Below are positions 1 through 8,569 of a stretch of DNA of 64,000 bases, piece by piece. Under the pieces are notes generated by a model. It had not been told where the DNA came from. It worked only from the letters and a program-made list of their open reading frames with translations, and made no database searches. The position numbers and the translations under genes are program-made. Origin of the DNA: Halobacteriales archaeon YIM A00010 (GTDB taxonomy: Archaea > Halobacteriota > Halobacteria > Halobacteriales > Haloarculaceae). The stretch is taken from contig JAKCFJ010000001.1 in assembly GCA_025041175.1 (NCBI GenBank), positions 744,001-808,000 on the forward strand, given 5' to 3'. The number at the start of each line of letters is the position of its first letter. Within the stretch, counting starts at the first letter, position 1.

Positions 1-1136
1 CCCTGGTCGCCCCACTCCACGAGCGAGTTGTTCGGCCGTTGTTCGAACGCGTCGACGTGGCCGTCGGGTAATCCGTAGCCCGCAGCGTACTCGGCGTAAT
101 CGGACAGCCCCTCGTTGATCCACGTGGTCTCGTCGGGGTCATGGTCGTTGTGTACCAGGTGCTGAAGCTCGTGGGTCACGGTCCCTTCGATCGCGTTTGT
201 GCTCTCGTTGGCCTCGCTCGCGTTCGTGCTCTCGTTGGGCTCGGGCCGCCACGGAGCGTCCGTCGGTCCGAGTCGGCCGTTCCAGTCGCGGGCGTCGATC
301 GTCAGAACGTTTCGGTCCGTCCGTTGTTCGATCTCCTGTGAATAAAATCCGCCGACGTACACCGGGTAGCTCTCGTTGTAATAGCTCTCATCACGAACGT
401 TGTCGACGAGAATGATCGTCCGGCTCTCGTTGTCCGGTGATCGGTAGTAGTTGTTGGGTAGCTCACCCTCCTCGGACAGGTTGGCATCGGTTCCGTACCG
501 TGGATCCGGAGCACCGAAGAGCCGCCGGTTGGAGGGATGGATGGTCTCCTCGTACTCCGTCGTGAGGTGTTCGATCTGTGCGTCCGTGACGGTCGGCGTC
601 GGGCGGGAATCGTTCGCCGGCCACGAGAGGTTCTCCGCTACCCACACCGAACTGTTCTCGGTGTACTCACGAAGCGTGAAGTTCCTGAACGAGTACTCGC
701 CGGCCTCGTAGTCCAACGATGGGAACGTTTTCGTCGTCCCAACTGTCGGACTGTCACCGCTCATGCTGTGGTACTGGTCCGTGCTGACTGTCTCCGGAAC
801 CGAGGACGAATCGAAAGTGACGTTCTGCAGCTCACCCGGCGGTAGCCCCCGAGACTGGTAGTCGATGGAGCGTCCGTTCGGAACCTCGTTGCCGCGTGAT
901 CCGCCGTCCGGGTGATTGGGATCCGTTCGCTCGTTCAACGTGTTCGGTGGCGCGTCTGCTTCCCCTTGTGGCGTCTCGTTTATTATTTCATATTTTTTAT
1001 ATGTAGTGGCGGATTGGATGCCAGTAAATGCGATTGTTCCGGATAATAACACAAGTAGTATCACGAGAATTGTTGTGGATCTCATTGAATTTGCTCCATT
1101 ATTACGAGCAGGACGATATAATGGTGACTCATTCAT
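1..1136 (-). CDS. Secreted HExxH zinc metalloprotease (C-terminus beyond window)
   Basis: The visible 378 residues start with a short basic stretch and one hydrophobic segment (about residues 20-38, TTILVILLVLLSGTIAF), read as a signal peptide or anchor, so the enzyme should act outside the cell. A long Asn/Thr-rich region rich in N-glycosylation sequons follows. The catalytic helix HELQH lies at residues 322-326 (bases 159-173), followed by WINEGLSDYAEY, whose Glu is the expected third zinc ligand of a gluzincin (immune-inhibitor-A/M6- or hyicolysin/M30-like). Just before HELQH a Glu/Asn/Ser/Thr-rich segment is repeated (NESTNAS then NESTNAI). The ATG at 1136 is chosen because the hydrophobic segment follows it; a second ATG lies a few codons inside. 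The substrate is unknown. The gene runs off the left edge, so the domain C-terminal to the active site is not seen. Confidence 0.8.
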   Translation of the reverse strand, partial: MNESPLYRPARNNGANSMRSTTILVILLVLLSGTIAFTGIQSATTYKKYEIINETPQGEADAPPNTLNERTDPNHPDGGSRGNEVPNGRSIDYQSRGLPPGELQNVTFDSSSVPETVSTDQYHSMSGDSPTVGTTKTFPSLDYEAGEYSFRNFTLREYTENSSVWVAENLSWPANDSRPTPTVTDAQIEHLTTEYEETIHPSNRRLFGAPDPRYGTDANLSEEGELPNNYYRSPDNESRTIILVDNVRDESYYNESYPVYVGGFYSQEIEQRTDRNVLTIDARDWNGRLGPTDAPWRPEPNESTNASEANESTNAIEGTVTHELQHLVHNDHDPDETTWINEGLSDYAEYAAGYGLPDGHVDAFEQRPNNSLVEWGDQ

Positions 1137-1290
1137 ACTTGTCCATCCAGTCACTAATGAAAAGTGATGTATGAGTCAACCTATAGGGTGTCTGTGTTTT
1201 CTACGCTGATTTTCGATCGGGTCGGGACCGTTCCGGCTGCGTTCGTGTTTCGTACCGGTGGCTCCCGAGCGTCTATCTCGATCGCTTTAT

Positions 1291-1378
1291 ACTGTCGGTC
1301 ATGGATCGTTGGATGGCCTATTCAGTCAGGCCATTGCTCCGTGCTCCCGACAACGCCACCGTAATTATGACCGACAGT
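1291..1378. repeat. Short inverted-repeat element, ACTGTCGGTCAT ends
   Basis: This 88-bp non-coding element begins ACTGTCGGTCAT and ends with its exact reverse complement. It shares the outer ACTGTCGG with the other elements of the window, but its interior is different. It sits in the AT-rich spacer upstream of the membrane-protein gene. It is too short to encode a transposase, so it fits a miniature inverted-repeat element mobilised in trans; the parent element is not in this window. Confidence 0.7.
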
Positions 1379-1409
1379 GTATTACTGTCGCGCGAATTCG
1401 GTCGTGGGT

Positions 1410-1916
1410 ATGGACGCGTCTCACGCGATCGGATTCGTTTCCGCCGAGTTTGCGCTCGGCGCGGCCCGGATCGGGGTGTTCAGCCTCTGTTTGGGGTTGT
1501 GTGCGTCGCTCGTTCCGGTGCCCTTCGTGGTGAGCCAACGGATACGCTCGTTGTTCGGAGCCGTCGGTCCGACCGACAGTTGGGCCGGGAACTACGTGCT
1601 GTGGGTGACGGCGGTCGGTGGGGGGGAGATCGCGGTGTTTGCGCTCACCGTCGACGTGATCGCCGTCGAGTACGCTGATCCGGCGGCGGCCGAGCGGCTG
1701 ACTGTCGCCGCGAGCGCGGTGTTGGTGGTCGGGTACGTCCTCGCGCTGCTGGCGCTTTTGCTGGTGGTTCTCCCGCGCGGGTTCGACTGGGACGACTGGT
1801 ACGACCGGCGAGCGATCGGTCTCATCGCTAGTGGCGTCCTCTGGTACCACGCTGGGACCGTCCTCCTCTCGCCGTACGCCTTCGACTGGTTGATGGGGAT
1901 TTCACGGCTGGTGTGA
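1410..1916 (+). CDS. Membrane protein of unknown function
   Basis: This 168-residue protein has about four hydrophobic spans: two in the N-terminal half (around LGAARIGVFSLCLGLCASLV and YVLWVTAVGGGEIAVFALTV), one around VLVVGYVLALLALLLVVLP and one near the C-terminus. I recognise no catalytic motif or family. The ATG at 1410 is preferred over an in-frame GTG at 1377, which lies inside the end of the repeat element and would add eleven unconvincing residues. The stop codon is one base from the ATG of the RtcB-like gene, so the two are probably co-transcribed with the DsbA-like lipoprotein that follows. The function is unknown. Confidence 0.65.
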   Translation: MDASHAIGFVSAEFALGAARIGVFSLCLGLCASLVPVPFVVSQRIRSLFGAVGPTDSWAGNYVLWVTAVGGGEIAVFALTVDVIAVEYADPAAAERLTVAASAVLVVGYVLALLALLLVVLPRGFDWDDWYDRRAIGLIASGVLWYHAGTVLLSPYAFDWLMGISRLV

Positions 1917-1917
1917 G

Positions 1918-3426
1918 ATGTCTCAGCGCGTGAACGAACCCCACTGTAGCGAAACACCTACCAACGAACAGAAACAACCAGAACTAATGAAGCAGATTGC
2001 GGGAACACACACCGACGCTCGCTTCATGGTCGACGACGAGTCCCTCCTCGAACAGGAGGTCGTCGATCAAGTTCAGGAGCTGATCGACCACCCGGCATTC
2101 ACCGAGTCGATCGTGATGCAGCCCGACTGTCACCCCGGTTCGGGCGCGCCGATCGGGTTCACGATGGCGCTTTCGGACCGCATCGTTCCGAACATCGTGG
2201 GCGTCGATGTCGGCTGTGGCATCGCCGCGACGAACGTGGGAAGCGAACTGCCGTGCACGGACACCGAGCGCGAACGCCAGGTTCGATCGGCGGTTCCGAT
2301 GGGGCGGTCGGTCCACGACTACGACGACGCGCCCCACCTGATCGACAGCTTCCCGTTCGAGCGGGCCAACGAGGTGTTCGATCGGTTCAATGAAGCGTAT
2401 CGAGACCGGTTCGGTCGGGAGATCGATCCCATCGAGTTCTCCTTCGATGGGTACGACGGGGAGTATTTCAAGGCCCTCTGTCGGCGCGTGCTCGGCGGGC
2501 GCTCGGTGGGGATGGGTCACGTGATCAAAAGCGCCGGGACGCTCGGTGGCGGCAACCACTTCGTCGAGTTCGCTCGCGCGCGGGAGTCGGACGAGTATTG
2601 GATCGTCATTCACAGCGGCTCCCGGTATCTCGGTCTGGCCGTGGCAGAACACTGGCAGTCGGTGGCGACTGATCGCCGGAACGCAACGGCGGTTCGAGAA
2701 TCCATTCCCGAGGAGTACGAGGACTACCTGAAGTTCGATCCGGAGGCAGTCAGCGACGAGGAACTGCACACGTGGATCACGGGCGGGATGGGCGAATCGC
2801 CGCTCAGAAAGGAGCAGATCAGGTCCGAGTTCGAGGGGAGCGAGGTCGACGCGGTGTTTCAGGAGCTGTCGAGCCTCCGTCCGGAGGACCGAAACGAGGA
2901 TCTCGACTGGCTCGCGGGGCGAGAGGCCCACGGCTACTACGTCGACATGCTGTTCGCACAGCAGTACGCCCGCTGGAACCGCGAGCTGATGAGCGAGGCG
3001 ATCTGTGAGGCGCTCGATGTCGAACCGGTCGAAACTGTATCGAGCATCCACAACTACATCGATTTCGAGGATCTGATCGTTCGCAAAGGGGCGACCCCCG
3101 CGCGTGAGGGCCAGCGCCTCGTCATTCCGTTCAACATGGCAGACGGGTCGATCCTCGCCCGGGGACGGGGCAACGAGCGCTACCACCGGACTGCACCCCA
3201 CGGTGCCGGCCGGACGATGAGCCGCCGCGAGGCCAAAAAGACCGGCTCGATGGACGCGTTCGCGGCGGCGATGGACGGCGTTTACTCCGAGTCGGTGGTC
3301 GAAGACGTGCTCGATGAAGCCCCGATGGCGTACAAACCCGCCGACGCGATCGCCGACGCGATCGAACCAACCGCGACGATCGTCGACCGGCTCGAGGTCG
3401 TCCACAACCTGAAGGCCCTCGACTGA
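1918..3426 (+). CDS. RtcB-family RNA ligase paralogue
   Basis: RtcB enzymes join RNA 2',3'-cyclic phosphate or 3'-phosphate ends to 5'-hydroxyl ends, using GTP and manganese through a histidine-GMP intermediate. Family signatures appear in order: MQPDCHPGSGAPIGFT, VGVDVGCG (Asp and Cys metal ligands near residue 96-100), GTLGGGNHFVE, VIHSGSR, SIHNYID and, near the C-terminus, APHGAGR with the histidine expected to carry GMP. The GVDVGCG form resembles bacterial-type RtcB rather than the tRNA-splicing archaeal form (GYDINCG) I know from family memory, so this is probably a second, repair-type paralogue. The ATG at 1918 directly follows the upstream stop. Homology only begins around the internal ATG at 1987, which is a credible alternative. 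The gene shares its last base with the start codon of the next gene. Confidence 0.85.
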   Translation: MSQRVNEPHCSETPTNEQKQPELMKQIAGTHTDARFMVDDESLLEQEVVDQVQELIDHPAFTESIVMQPDCHPGSGAPIGFTMALSDRIVPNIVGVDVGCGIAATNVGSELPCTDTERERQVRSAVPMGRSVHDYDDAPHLIDSFPFERANEVFDRFNEAYRDRFGREIDPIEFSFDGYDGEYFKALCRRVLGGRSVGMGHVIKSAGTLGGGNHFVEFARARESDEYWIVIHSGSRYLGLAVAEHWQSVATDRRNATAVRESIPEEYEDYLKFDPEAVSDEELHTWITGGMGESPLRKEQIRSEFEGSEVDAVFQELSSLRPEDRNEDLDWLAGREAHGYYVDMLFAQQYARWNRELMSEAICEALDVEPVETVSSIHNYIDFEDLIVRKGATPAREGQRLVIPFNMADGSILARGRGNERYHRTAPHGAGRTMSRREAKKTGSMDAFAAAMDGVYSESVVEDVLDEAPMAYKPADAIADAIEPTATIVDRLEVVHNLKALD

Positions 3427-4097
3427 TGAACGAACCGGACCAATCCACTCATCCGTCCTGGAAACGGCTACCGCGGCGGGCGGTGCTGGCGCTCGGGGTG
3501 GGAGCGGTCGGATCACTCGCCGGCTGTACCGTTCCGTTCCTCGGGGGACCCGATCCGCCCGACTGCACCGGCGACCAGATCACAGACCTGCCGGCACCGG
3601 TCTCGGGACCCGCGGAGGCACCGGTGACGGTCGCAATCTACACGGATTTCGACTGCCCCCACTGCCGGGATTTTTTCCGCGAGGAGTATCCGGACGTCCG
3701 CGACCGGATACCGGCGGACGCCGCACGGTTCGTTCACCACGACTTTCCGATCCCAGTCTCCGAGTGGTCCTACCCCGTGGCAAGCGCTGCCCGTGCAGTC
3801 CAGAACAGCCGCTCCGAGGCGGTGTTCTGGGAGTTTTCCCAACAGGCGTACCGACACGAATCGGAGTATTCGACCTCGGTGCTCGAACGAGTCGCACGGG
3901 AGACCGATACTGATCCGGAAACCGTCCGTCACGCGGCCGAAGAGCTGCCCTACTGCCAGCTCCTGAAACGCGAACGCGAGAAGGGTGAGGATCGCGGCGT
4001 CGAAGGAACGCCGACCGTCTTCGTCGACGACCAAAAGCTGGAGGCCCCCTCTGCGGACGAACTCACTGACGCGATCACTGACGCTACCGACGCTTGA
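3426..4097 (+). CDS. DsbA-like thioredoxin-fold Tat lipoprotein
   Basis: This 223-residue protein carries a twin-arginine signal (PRRAVLALGVGAVGSLAGC) ending in a lipobox cysteine near residue 33, so it should be exported folded and lipid-anchored outside the membrane. The mature part is a DsbA/thioredoxin-like domain (Thioredoxin_4 type): VTVAIYTDFDCPHCRDFF contains the CPHC active site, and EGTPTVFVDDQKL holds the cis-proline loop. Its expected role is oxidation or isomerisation of disulfides in exported proteins. The start codon overlaps the RtcB stop (TGATG), which suggests translational coupling, but I see no obvious functional link between the two. Confidence 0.88.
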   Translation: MNEPDQSTHPSWKRLPRRAVLALGVGAVGSLAGCTVPFLGGPDPPDCTGDQITDLPAPVSGPAEAPVTVAIYTDFDCPHCRDFFREEYPDVRDRIPADAARFVHHDFPIPVSEWSYPVASAARAVQNSRSEAVFWEFSQQAYRHESEYSTSVLERVARETDTDPETVRHAAEELPYCQLLKREREKGEDRGVEGTPTVFVDDQKLEAPSADELTDAITDATDA

Positions 4098-4238
4098 GCC
4101 GAAGCCACTAGTGTAATATAATTTTCATACAGATGGTCGAACAGCTGTACAAAAACGGTGTCAGTGAATCCTCGCAAACTGGCAGCTGTGGCTGTCGAAT
4201 GGGAACCGGTTTCCGTCTACCCGTGGTACTTGATACGC

Positions 4239-4529
4239 ATGGCACCCCCCGACACGTCGACTGGTAGCACGATCGAGCGTTCGCGTTCCGAGCGCTACGA
4301 GCGGTTGCGGAGTCAGTCCCCGAGCGCGAAGCTGGTGTATCGCGTTCTGGATGAGAGCGAATCGCCGCTCCCCACGCGGGCGCTCAGCGAGCGCACGTTG
4401 CTCTCGCCGCGCACGACGCGGTACGCGCTCCGACGGCTGCGGGAGGCGGACCTCGTCGTCCGAACGGCCTGTCCCGACGACCCACGCCAGTACCAGTACC
4501 GGACAGTTACCGTGGATCGGCCCCGCTGA
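4239..4529 (+). CDS. Small winged-helix DNA-binding protein
   Basis: The 96 residues are mostly one winged-helix domain. SAKLVYRVLDESESPLPTR leads into a recognition region around LLSPRTTRYALRRLREADLV, followed by a short wing and a C-terminal tail with several Tyr and Gln residues. It resembles haloarchaeal MarR/ArsR-like regulators that respond to unknown signals. The ATG at 4239 is preferred to an upstream in-frame start at 4158 because the added 27 residues are not helix-turn-helix-like. No obvious target is identified; it could act on the neighbouring lipoprotein operon or elsewhere. Confidence 0.7.
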   Translation: MAPPDTSTGSTIERSRSERYERLRSQSPSAKLVYRVLDESESPLPTRALSERTLLSPRTTRYALRRLREADLVVRTACPDDPRQYQYRTVTVDRPR

Positions 4530-4708
4530 TCGAGGGTAGGAACGCGCGGCTCTGTTCAGTATCATTCCCTCGTTGTTGGCCGGTACGCTCGCGTGTTTCT
4601 GTTCGATAATCATCCCTTACTAGGAATACATCGTTCCCTACTGCGGCCCGTGGCAGTCCGGCTCGAGACTTCGGGAAGATACTCGAACGGGCTCGGTCCG
4701 AGAAGTGA

Positions 4709-5095
4709 CTACTCGTTGACCCCAAACCCGAGCAGTTGCGATCCTGCCCAGACCGACAGCTCTGTCGCCTGTTCCGAATCGGGGAGAGCATCAACATCCA
4801 GTGCTCGAAGCCCCTCGGTCGGGATTTCGAGCTCGAGCGATTCCCGGTCGGCCGACGGGCGTCGGACAGCGCGAGTGAATCGTGCGTGGTGATTCGAACC
4901 CAAGGCTGGTTCACCGATCGCAAGGAGGACACCGAGCATCTCGACGGAGGCCGGATCGAAGTAAAACCGTGCTCCGGGTCCCAAGCCCGTTGCCCGGATC
5001 GCGTCCGTTATCACGACGGCGTCGGACCTGTCGATCGCGGGAAACGGAAGGTCTACCGTCTGTATTTTCGTGAGTGTGGTGGTGATGGACGACAC
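4709..5095 (-). CDS. Hypothetical protein, 128 aa
   Basis: This frame starts at a GTG and is the best coding candidate in the stretch. The translation begins MSSITTTLTKIQTVDLPFP, contains RATGLGPGARFYFDPASV and ends GSQLLGFGVNE. The alternating hydrophobic pattern in the first 35 residues could be a small beta-barrel DNA-binding fold of AbrB type, but the resemblance is weak. No family is recognised. It is monocistronic and convergent with the winged-helix gene. A purely fortuitous frame cannot be excluded. Confidence 0.4.
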   Translation of the reverse strand: MSSITTTLTKIQTVDLPFPAIDRSDAVVITDAIRATGLGPGARFYFDPASVEMLGVLLAIGEPALGSNHHARFTRAVRRPSADRESLELEIPTEGLRALDVDALPDSEQATELSVWAGSQLLGFGVNE

Positions 5096-5643
5096 GGAAC
5101 GAGTGAATACACTGACTTTTCACTGTTAGTTATTCACACCCAAACACCGTTCACTCCGTCGTACCCTGCCGACCGGTGGTGATCGAATCGATCCCTCCTG
5201 GCGTGAACGCGCCATTCGAGCGGGCGGCTCGAGTGCGTGGACCTCCAAATCCTCCGATTCGCTCGGCTGGGCTTGCTGGACGTGCTCACTCGTTCACCAC
5301 AAACAGAAAACGAGGAGGGATCGGGGACACCGCCGTCCATCGTGACTGAAAAAGTGTCCTGTTGTCGTGAACGCTCCACACAGGCTGCAGAAGACTTAAG
5401 CCGATGGCGTAAAGTAACCTTTACTGTAAAGTGACCTTTACGGAAAAGGTGCTTTACACAAGGCGACGCTGCCCACCGAACCGTGCGGCTCTCCAGGCGA
5501 CGGCGGTACAAACACCCCCGGTTCGCTGCTGATCGTATCCAGGCGTCGGGGATCCCCTCGACGGATCGTTACCGGTGTCCGGCAACTCGCGCCGCTACGG
5601 CTCCTCCAGCAGCTGTTCGATCCGGAACGTGACGGAACAAATC
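5096..5643. other. Spacer upstream of the beta-lactamase-like gene
   Basis: No convincing gene is seen in these 548 bases. Frames on both strands give Arg/Ser-rich translations with no acidic bias. The notable content is the three-site operator-like array at 5409-5457. The distance from that array to the next ATG at 5644 is unusually long for a haloarchaeal promoter, so a short unrecognised leader or gene may be present. Confidence 0.6.
5409..5457. promoter_or_regulatory. Three tandem 16-bp dyad sites, GTAAAGTNACCTTTAC
   Basis: Two near-identical 16-bp imperfect palindromes (GTAAAGTAACCTTTAC at 5409-5424 and GTAAAGTGACCTTTAC at 5426-5441) are followed by a degenerate third copy (GGAAAAGGTGCTTTAC at 5442-5457). 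Each has inverted GTAAAG/CTTTAC half-sites. The 16-17 bp spacing places the sites roughly one and a half helical turns apart. This is what cooperative binding by a dimeric winged-helix regulator would need. The regulator and the controlled gene are not identified; the beta-lactamase-like gene downstream is the nearest candidate. Confidence 0.65.
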
Positions 5644-7743
5644 ATGGACGAAGATAACGCATCAAACGAACGGCGCGCGAAACGGCCCTCCATCGACGAC
5701 GGAACGATCGGACAGCACGATTCCGGATTCAGCGGAGTAACCCGAAGAGGAGTGCTCGCTACCTCGGGTGCGCTCGTTGCTGGTGGTCTCGTGGGTCCCG
5801 TGAGTGCCGACACTCGTGGAGGCAACTCTCACACACCGGCTGTGTATCGGCGTTCAGCAGACGCGCCGGCACGACGTGACGTGTCTCTCGACGGCATCGA
5901 ATCCCTCCTCGACCAGCAGATGGCTGCCGTCGTTGCAAACGGCGCCGTCGTCGGTGCGACCGCCGCCGTCGTCCGGAGCGACGAAACGATTCTCACGAAA
6001 GGATACGGCCAAACCCACCGCAACGACGGTGATTCCGTCGATAGTGACACGCTGTTTCGGGTGGGATCGGTCTCGAAACCGGTCGTTTGGACCGCTGCGA
6101 TGCAGCTGATCGAATCGGAACGAATCGATCCCGACGAGGACGTGCAAACCTATCTGGAGTCGGTATCGATCGCTGACACCCACGACGAACCGATCACAAT
6201 GGCACACCTGGCGACCCATACCGCGGGGTTCGAAGGGCGAAACCTGGGGTTGTGGGTGAGCGATCCCGACGACATCCGACCGCTTGCGGAGGTCCTCGAC
6301 GAGGAGCAACCGGCTCGCGTTCGACGACCTGGCGAGGTGATTTCGTACTCCAACTACGGAGCTGCGCTGGCCGGACAGGCCGTCGCCAACGTTGCTTCCC
6401 AGCCACTCGAGGAGTACATCGAAAAACGCGTCTTCGAACCGCTGGGGATGTCGACCGCGACCTTTGGACAACCCCCACCGACCGGTAGTGCTGGGGGGTA
6501 CACTGCCGCACTTGGAACGCCGACCGCAGCGCCCCGCCTTGCTGCTGAGCTGTGGCCGGCCGGCTCGTTGACAGCAAGCGCAACCGACATGAGCCGGTTC
6601 ATGCGCGCCCATCTCGCCGATGGCAGCGTTGGCGGTGGACGGCTCCTCTCCGCTGGCGGTGTTCGACAGATGCAGGACCAGTGGTTCACGCACCATCCCG
6701 CGGTCGACGGCGTCGGATTCGGATGGTTTGAAGACACCCACGGCGACGTTCGGACGCTCTGGCACAACGGATCTATTCCGGGGTCGTTCTACAGCCATCT
6801 CCTGTTGCTCCCCGAGGCAGACATTGGACTCTTCCTCGCGTACAACACGAACGTCGGTAACGGCGCAGCCAGCGACGTGATCGACGACTTCTTGGCTACC
6901 TACGTCCCACAGGAGGAGCCATCGCGGGAACCGTCCGGGCGTCCCGACCGAGCCGACGCCCTCGAAGGCACGTATCGAGCGGTTCGGACCGCGGAGACCA
7001 CCCATTCCCGGCTGATCACGACGGTACAAGCCGGTGAGATCGCTGTCACTGTGGACGACGACGGGTATGTGACGACCGAGATTGGCGGAGAAACGACGCG
7101 ATGGGTCGAACGGGAATTGCTGGTGTTCGACGAAGCAGAGGGCCACGAAACGCTCGCGTTCGGGGGAAGGGGGAATGAACTCACCCATCTGTATCTGGGA
7201 CCCCAGGCGTTCCGCCGTCGGTCGGAGTCGCTCGCTCTCCATGGCGCGCTCGGTGCCGGATCGACGGTCGGAATGCTCTCGGGAGGCGTGGGGTGGCCCG
7301 CTCTCCGTGGCTGGCGGCGGTTTCGCCGGCGGAACGATCAGGACTCGACCCCGTCAGAAGAGACGGAGGACGGAGAGCGCCGAGAACGACGTTCGGTGAC
7401 CGTCACCGATGGTCTGCTGGAAACCCTCGGTTCGCCGAGCGCTGCGCGGTGGACGATCGGTGGGTCGATCGCGTCCGTCTTTGCTCTCGCCGTTGGGTTC
7501 GGCGCGGGGGTCCTGTTCGATCCAACGTTCCTCTCAGATCCACCGCTGTGGTATCGGTTGCTGCTGGTCTTGCCGGTGCTCGCAACGCTGGGAACAGTCG
7601 TCTCCATCGGATCGGCCGCCATAGCGTGGCACTCCGGATCGTGGAGTCGACGGTCGCTCTTTCACTACAGCATCGTTGCACTGTCGACTGGAGTCGCCTG
7701 CTGGCTGCTGTACTACTGGAACCTGTTCGGGACGCCGGGATGA
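5644..7743 (+). CDS. Exported serine beta-lactamase-family protein with C-terminal membrane domain
   Basis: The N-terminal ~55 residues end in a Tat signal (TRRGVLATSGALVAGG), so the enzyme should sit outside the membrane. Residues ~75-440 form a class C beta-lactamase/penicillin-binding fold: SVSK (SxxK nucleophile motif) in FRVGSVSKPVVW, YSNYG (YxN) and a terminal HNGSIPGS (HxG) motif. A linker follows, then three or four hydrophobic spans near the C-terminus (starting around WTIGGSIASVFALAVGFGAG). Haloarchaea lack murein, so the likely activity is a D-aminopeptidase- or esterase-like hydrolysis of an unknown substrate. An upstream in-frame GTG at 5575 exists, but the ATG at 5644 gives a compact Tat leader. 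Confidence 0.85.
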   Translation: MDEDNASNERRAKRPSIDDGTIGQHDSGFSGVTRRGVLATSGALVAGGLVGPVSADTRGGNSHTPAVYRRSADAPARRDVSLDGIESLLDQQMAAVVANGAVVGATAAVVRSDETILTKGYGQTHRNDGDSVDSDTLFRVGSVSKPVVWTAAMQLIESERIDPDEDVQTYLESVSIADTHDEPITMAHLATHTAGFEGRNLGLWVSDPDDIRPLAEVLDEEQPARVRRPGEVISYSNYGAALAGQAVANVASQPLEEYIEKRVFEPLGMSTATFGQPPPTGSAGGYTAALGTPTAAPRLAAELWPAGSLTASATDMSRFMRAHLADGSVGGGRLLSAGGVRQMQDQWFTHHPAVDGVGFGWFEDTHGDVRTLWHNGSIPGSFYSHLLLLPEADIGLFLAYNTNVGNGAASDVIDDFLATYVPQEEPSREPSGRPDRADALEGTYRAVRTAETTHSRLITTVQAGEIAVTVDDDGYVTTEIGGETTRWVERELLVFDEAEGHETLAFGGRGNELTHLYLGPQAFRRRSESLALHGALGAGSTVGMLSGGVGWPALRGWRRFRRRNDQDSTPSEETEDGERRERRSVTVTDGLLETLGSPSAARWTIGGSIASVFALAVGFGAGVLFDPTFLSDPPLWYRLLLVLPVLATLGTVVSIGSAAIAWHSGSWSRRSLFHYSIVALSTGVACWLLYYWNLFGTPG

Positions 7744-8083
7744 CGCCGGCCGGAGTCGACCCGGTGATCGACCCCGGACGGAACGACACCGAGACCGATC
7801 CTCCCCGATTTATTCAATATAGAAAGCAATAGCACCAAGATAATACACTACACTAAACAATATATAATAAATATTGATTAATAATAACCGGAAAATATTT
7901 GGTCTTACTCGACGAGGAGATATTCATGCATTGTGACATTCCGCGGGGCGGTGTAGACCGTACGAGACAGTACACGCGTAGGCGAGGGAGAGCGACAGCG
8001 TGGGGTCCTGCTTCGTCTCACAGGGTTCGCTTCGATCGGCGTTCGGCCCGAAAGCAGCGCGCGGTTCGGTGTCGCGCTCGACG
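7744..8083. other. AT-rich spacer
   Basis: Bases 7805-7915 are almost entirely A and T, with no reading frame that looks coding on either strand. The segment after 7920 is GC-rich and can be read in frame with the next gene, but that translation is Arg/Ser-rich and not protein-like. Promoter elements for the following gene are probably here, but no single TATA box stands out. Confidence 0.5.
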
Positions 8084-8455
8084 ATGACGCGTCGTGATCC
8101 GACAGCACAGGTCGAGCAGCTCCGGGGGCTGACTGACGAAGAGTCGTTTCTCGATCCGGTCAGCACGCTGCGTCGTCGTACTATCATCCGCTACATGAGC
8201 CAGCTGTCCCCGAACGCCTCGGTTAGCACCAAGGAGCTTGCCCGCGTGTGCGCTTCGATCGAACAGAACGAGCCGCCAGCAGCGCTGTCCCGATCTGATT
8301 TCCGACGCGCAGTTCAAGGACTCCGCCAACGGGATCTAACCCGGCTCTCGATCGCGGGCGTTCTCGACACCCGTGATGCGGACGCCATCGTTCGAGACGA
8401 ACAGTTCGAGCTGTACGCCGGCGTGCTCACGGCCATCGACGCGAAGCTCCGGTGA
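8084..8455 (+). CDS. Haloarchaeal helix-turn-helix protein (DUF7344-like)
   Basis: This 123-residue protein has the layout of small haloarchaeal winged-helix proteins: TLRRRTIIRYMSQL, then STKELARVCASIEQNEPPAA and SRSDFRRAVQGLRQRDLTRL with the recognition helix, then the closing strand IAGVLDTRD. I associate this pattern with DUF7344 from memory. No ligand-binding domain is visible, so it is presumably a DNA-binding regulator of unknown target. The ATG at 8084 is chosen; an upstream in-frame start at 8000 would add a 28-residue Arg/Ser-rich extension. Confidence 0.65.
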   Translation: MTRRDPTAQVEQLRGLTDEESFLDPVSTLRRRTIIRYMSQLSPNASVSTKELARVCASIEQNEPPAALSRSDFRRAVQGLRQRDLTRLSIAGVLDTRDADAIVRDEQFELYAGVLTAIDAKLR

Positions 8456-8569
8456 GCGGTGGCCACGTCGGTTTCCCGTACTGCTGTCAGTTGGCCGCTC
8501 GACGCTGGTTCCGCGTTGTGAACGTCGACACCGCCGCGCTCGAAGCGGACATAGCAACCTTCATTACGC

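Noticed and set aside
1984-3516. A 510-codon open frame antisense to the RtcB-like gene
   Set aside because: It results from high GC at third positions. All catalytic RtcB motifs lie on the plus strand.
5134-5511. Minus-strand 125-codon frame over the operator array
   Set aside because: Arg/Ser-rich composition, no halophilic bias, and the frame runs straight through the operator sites.
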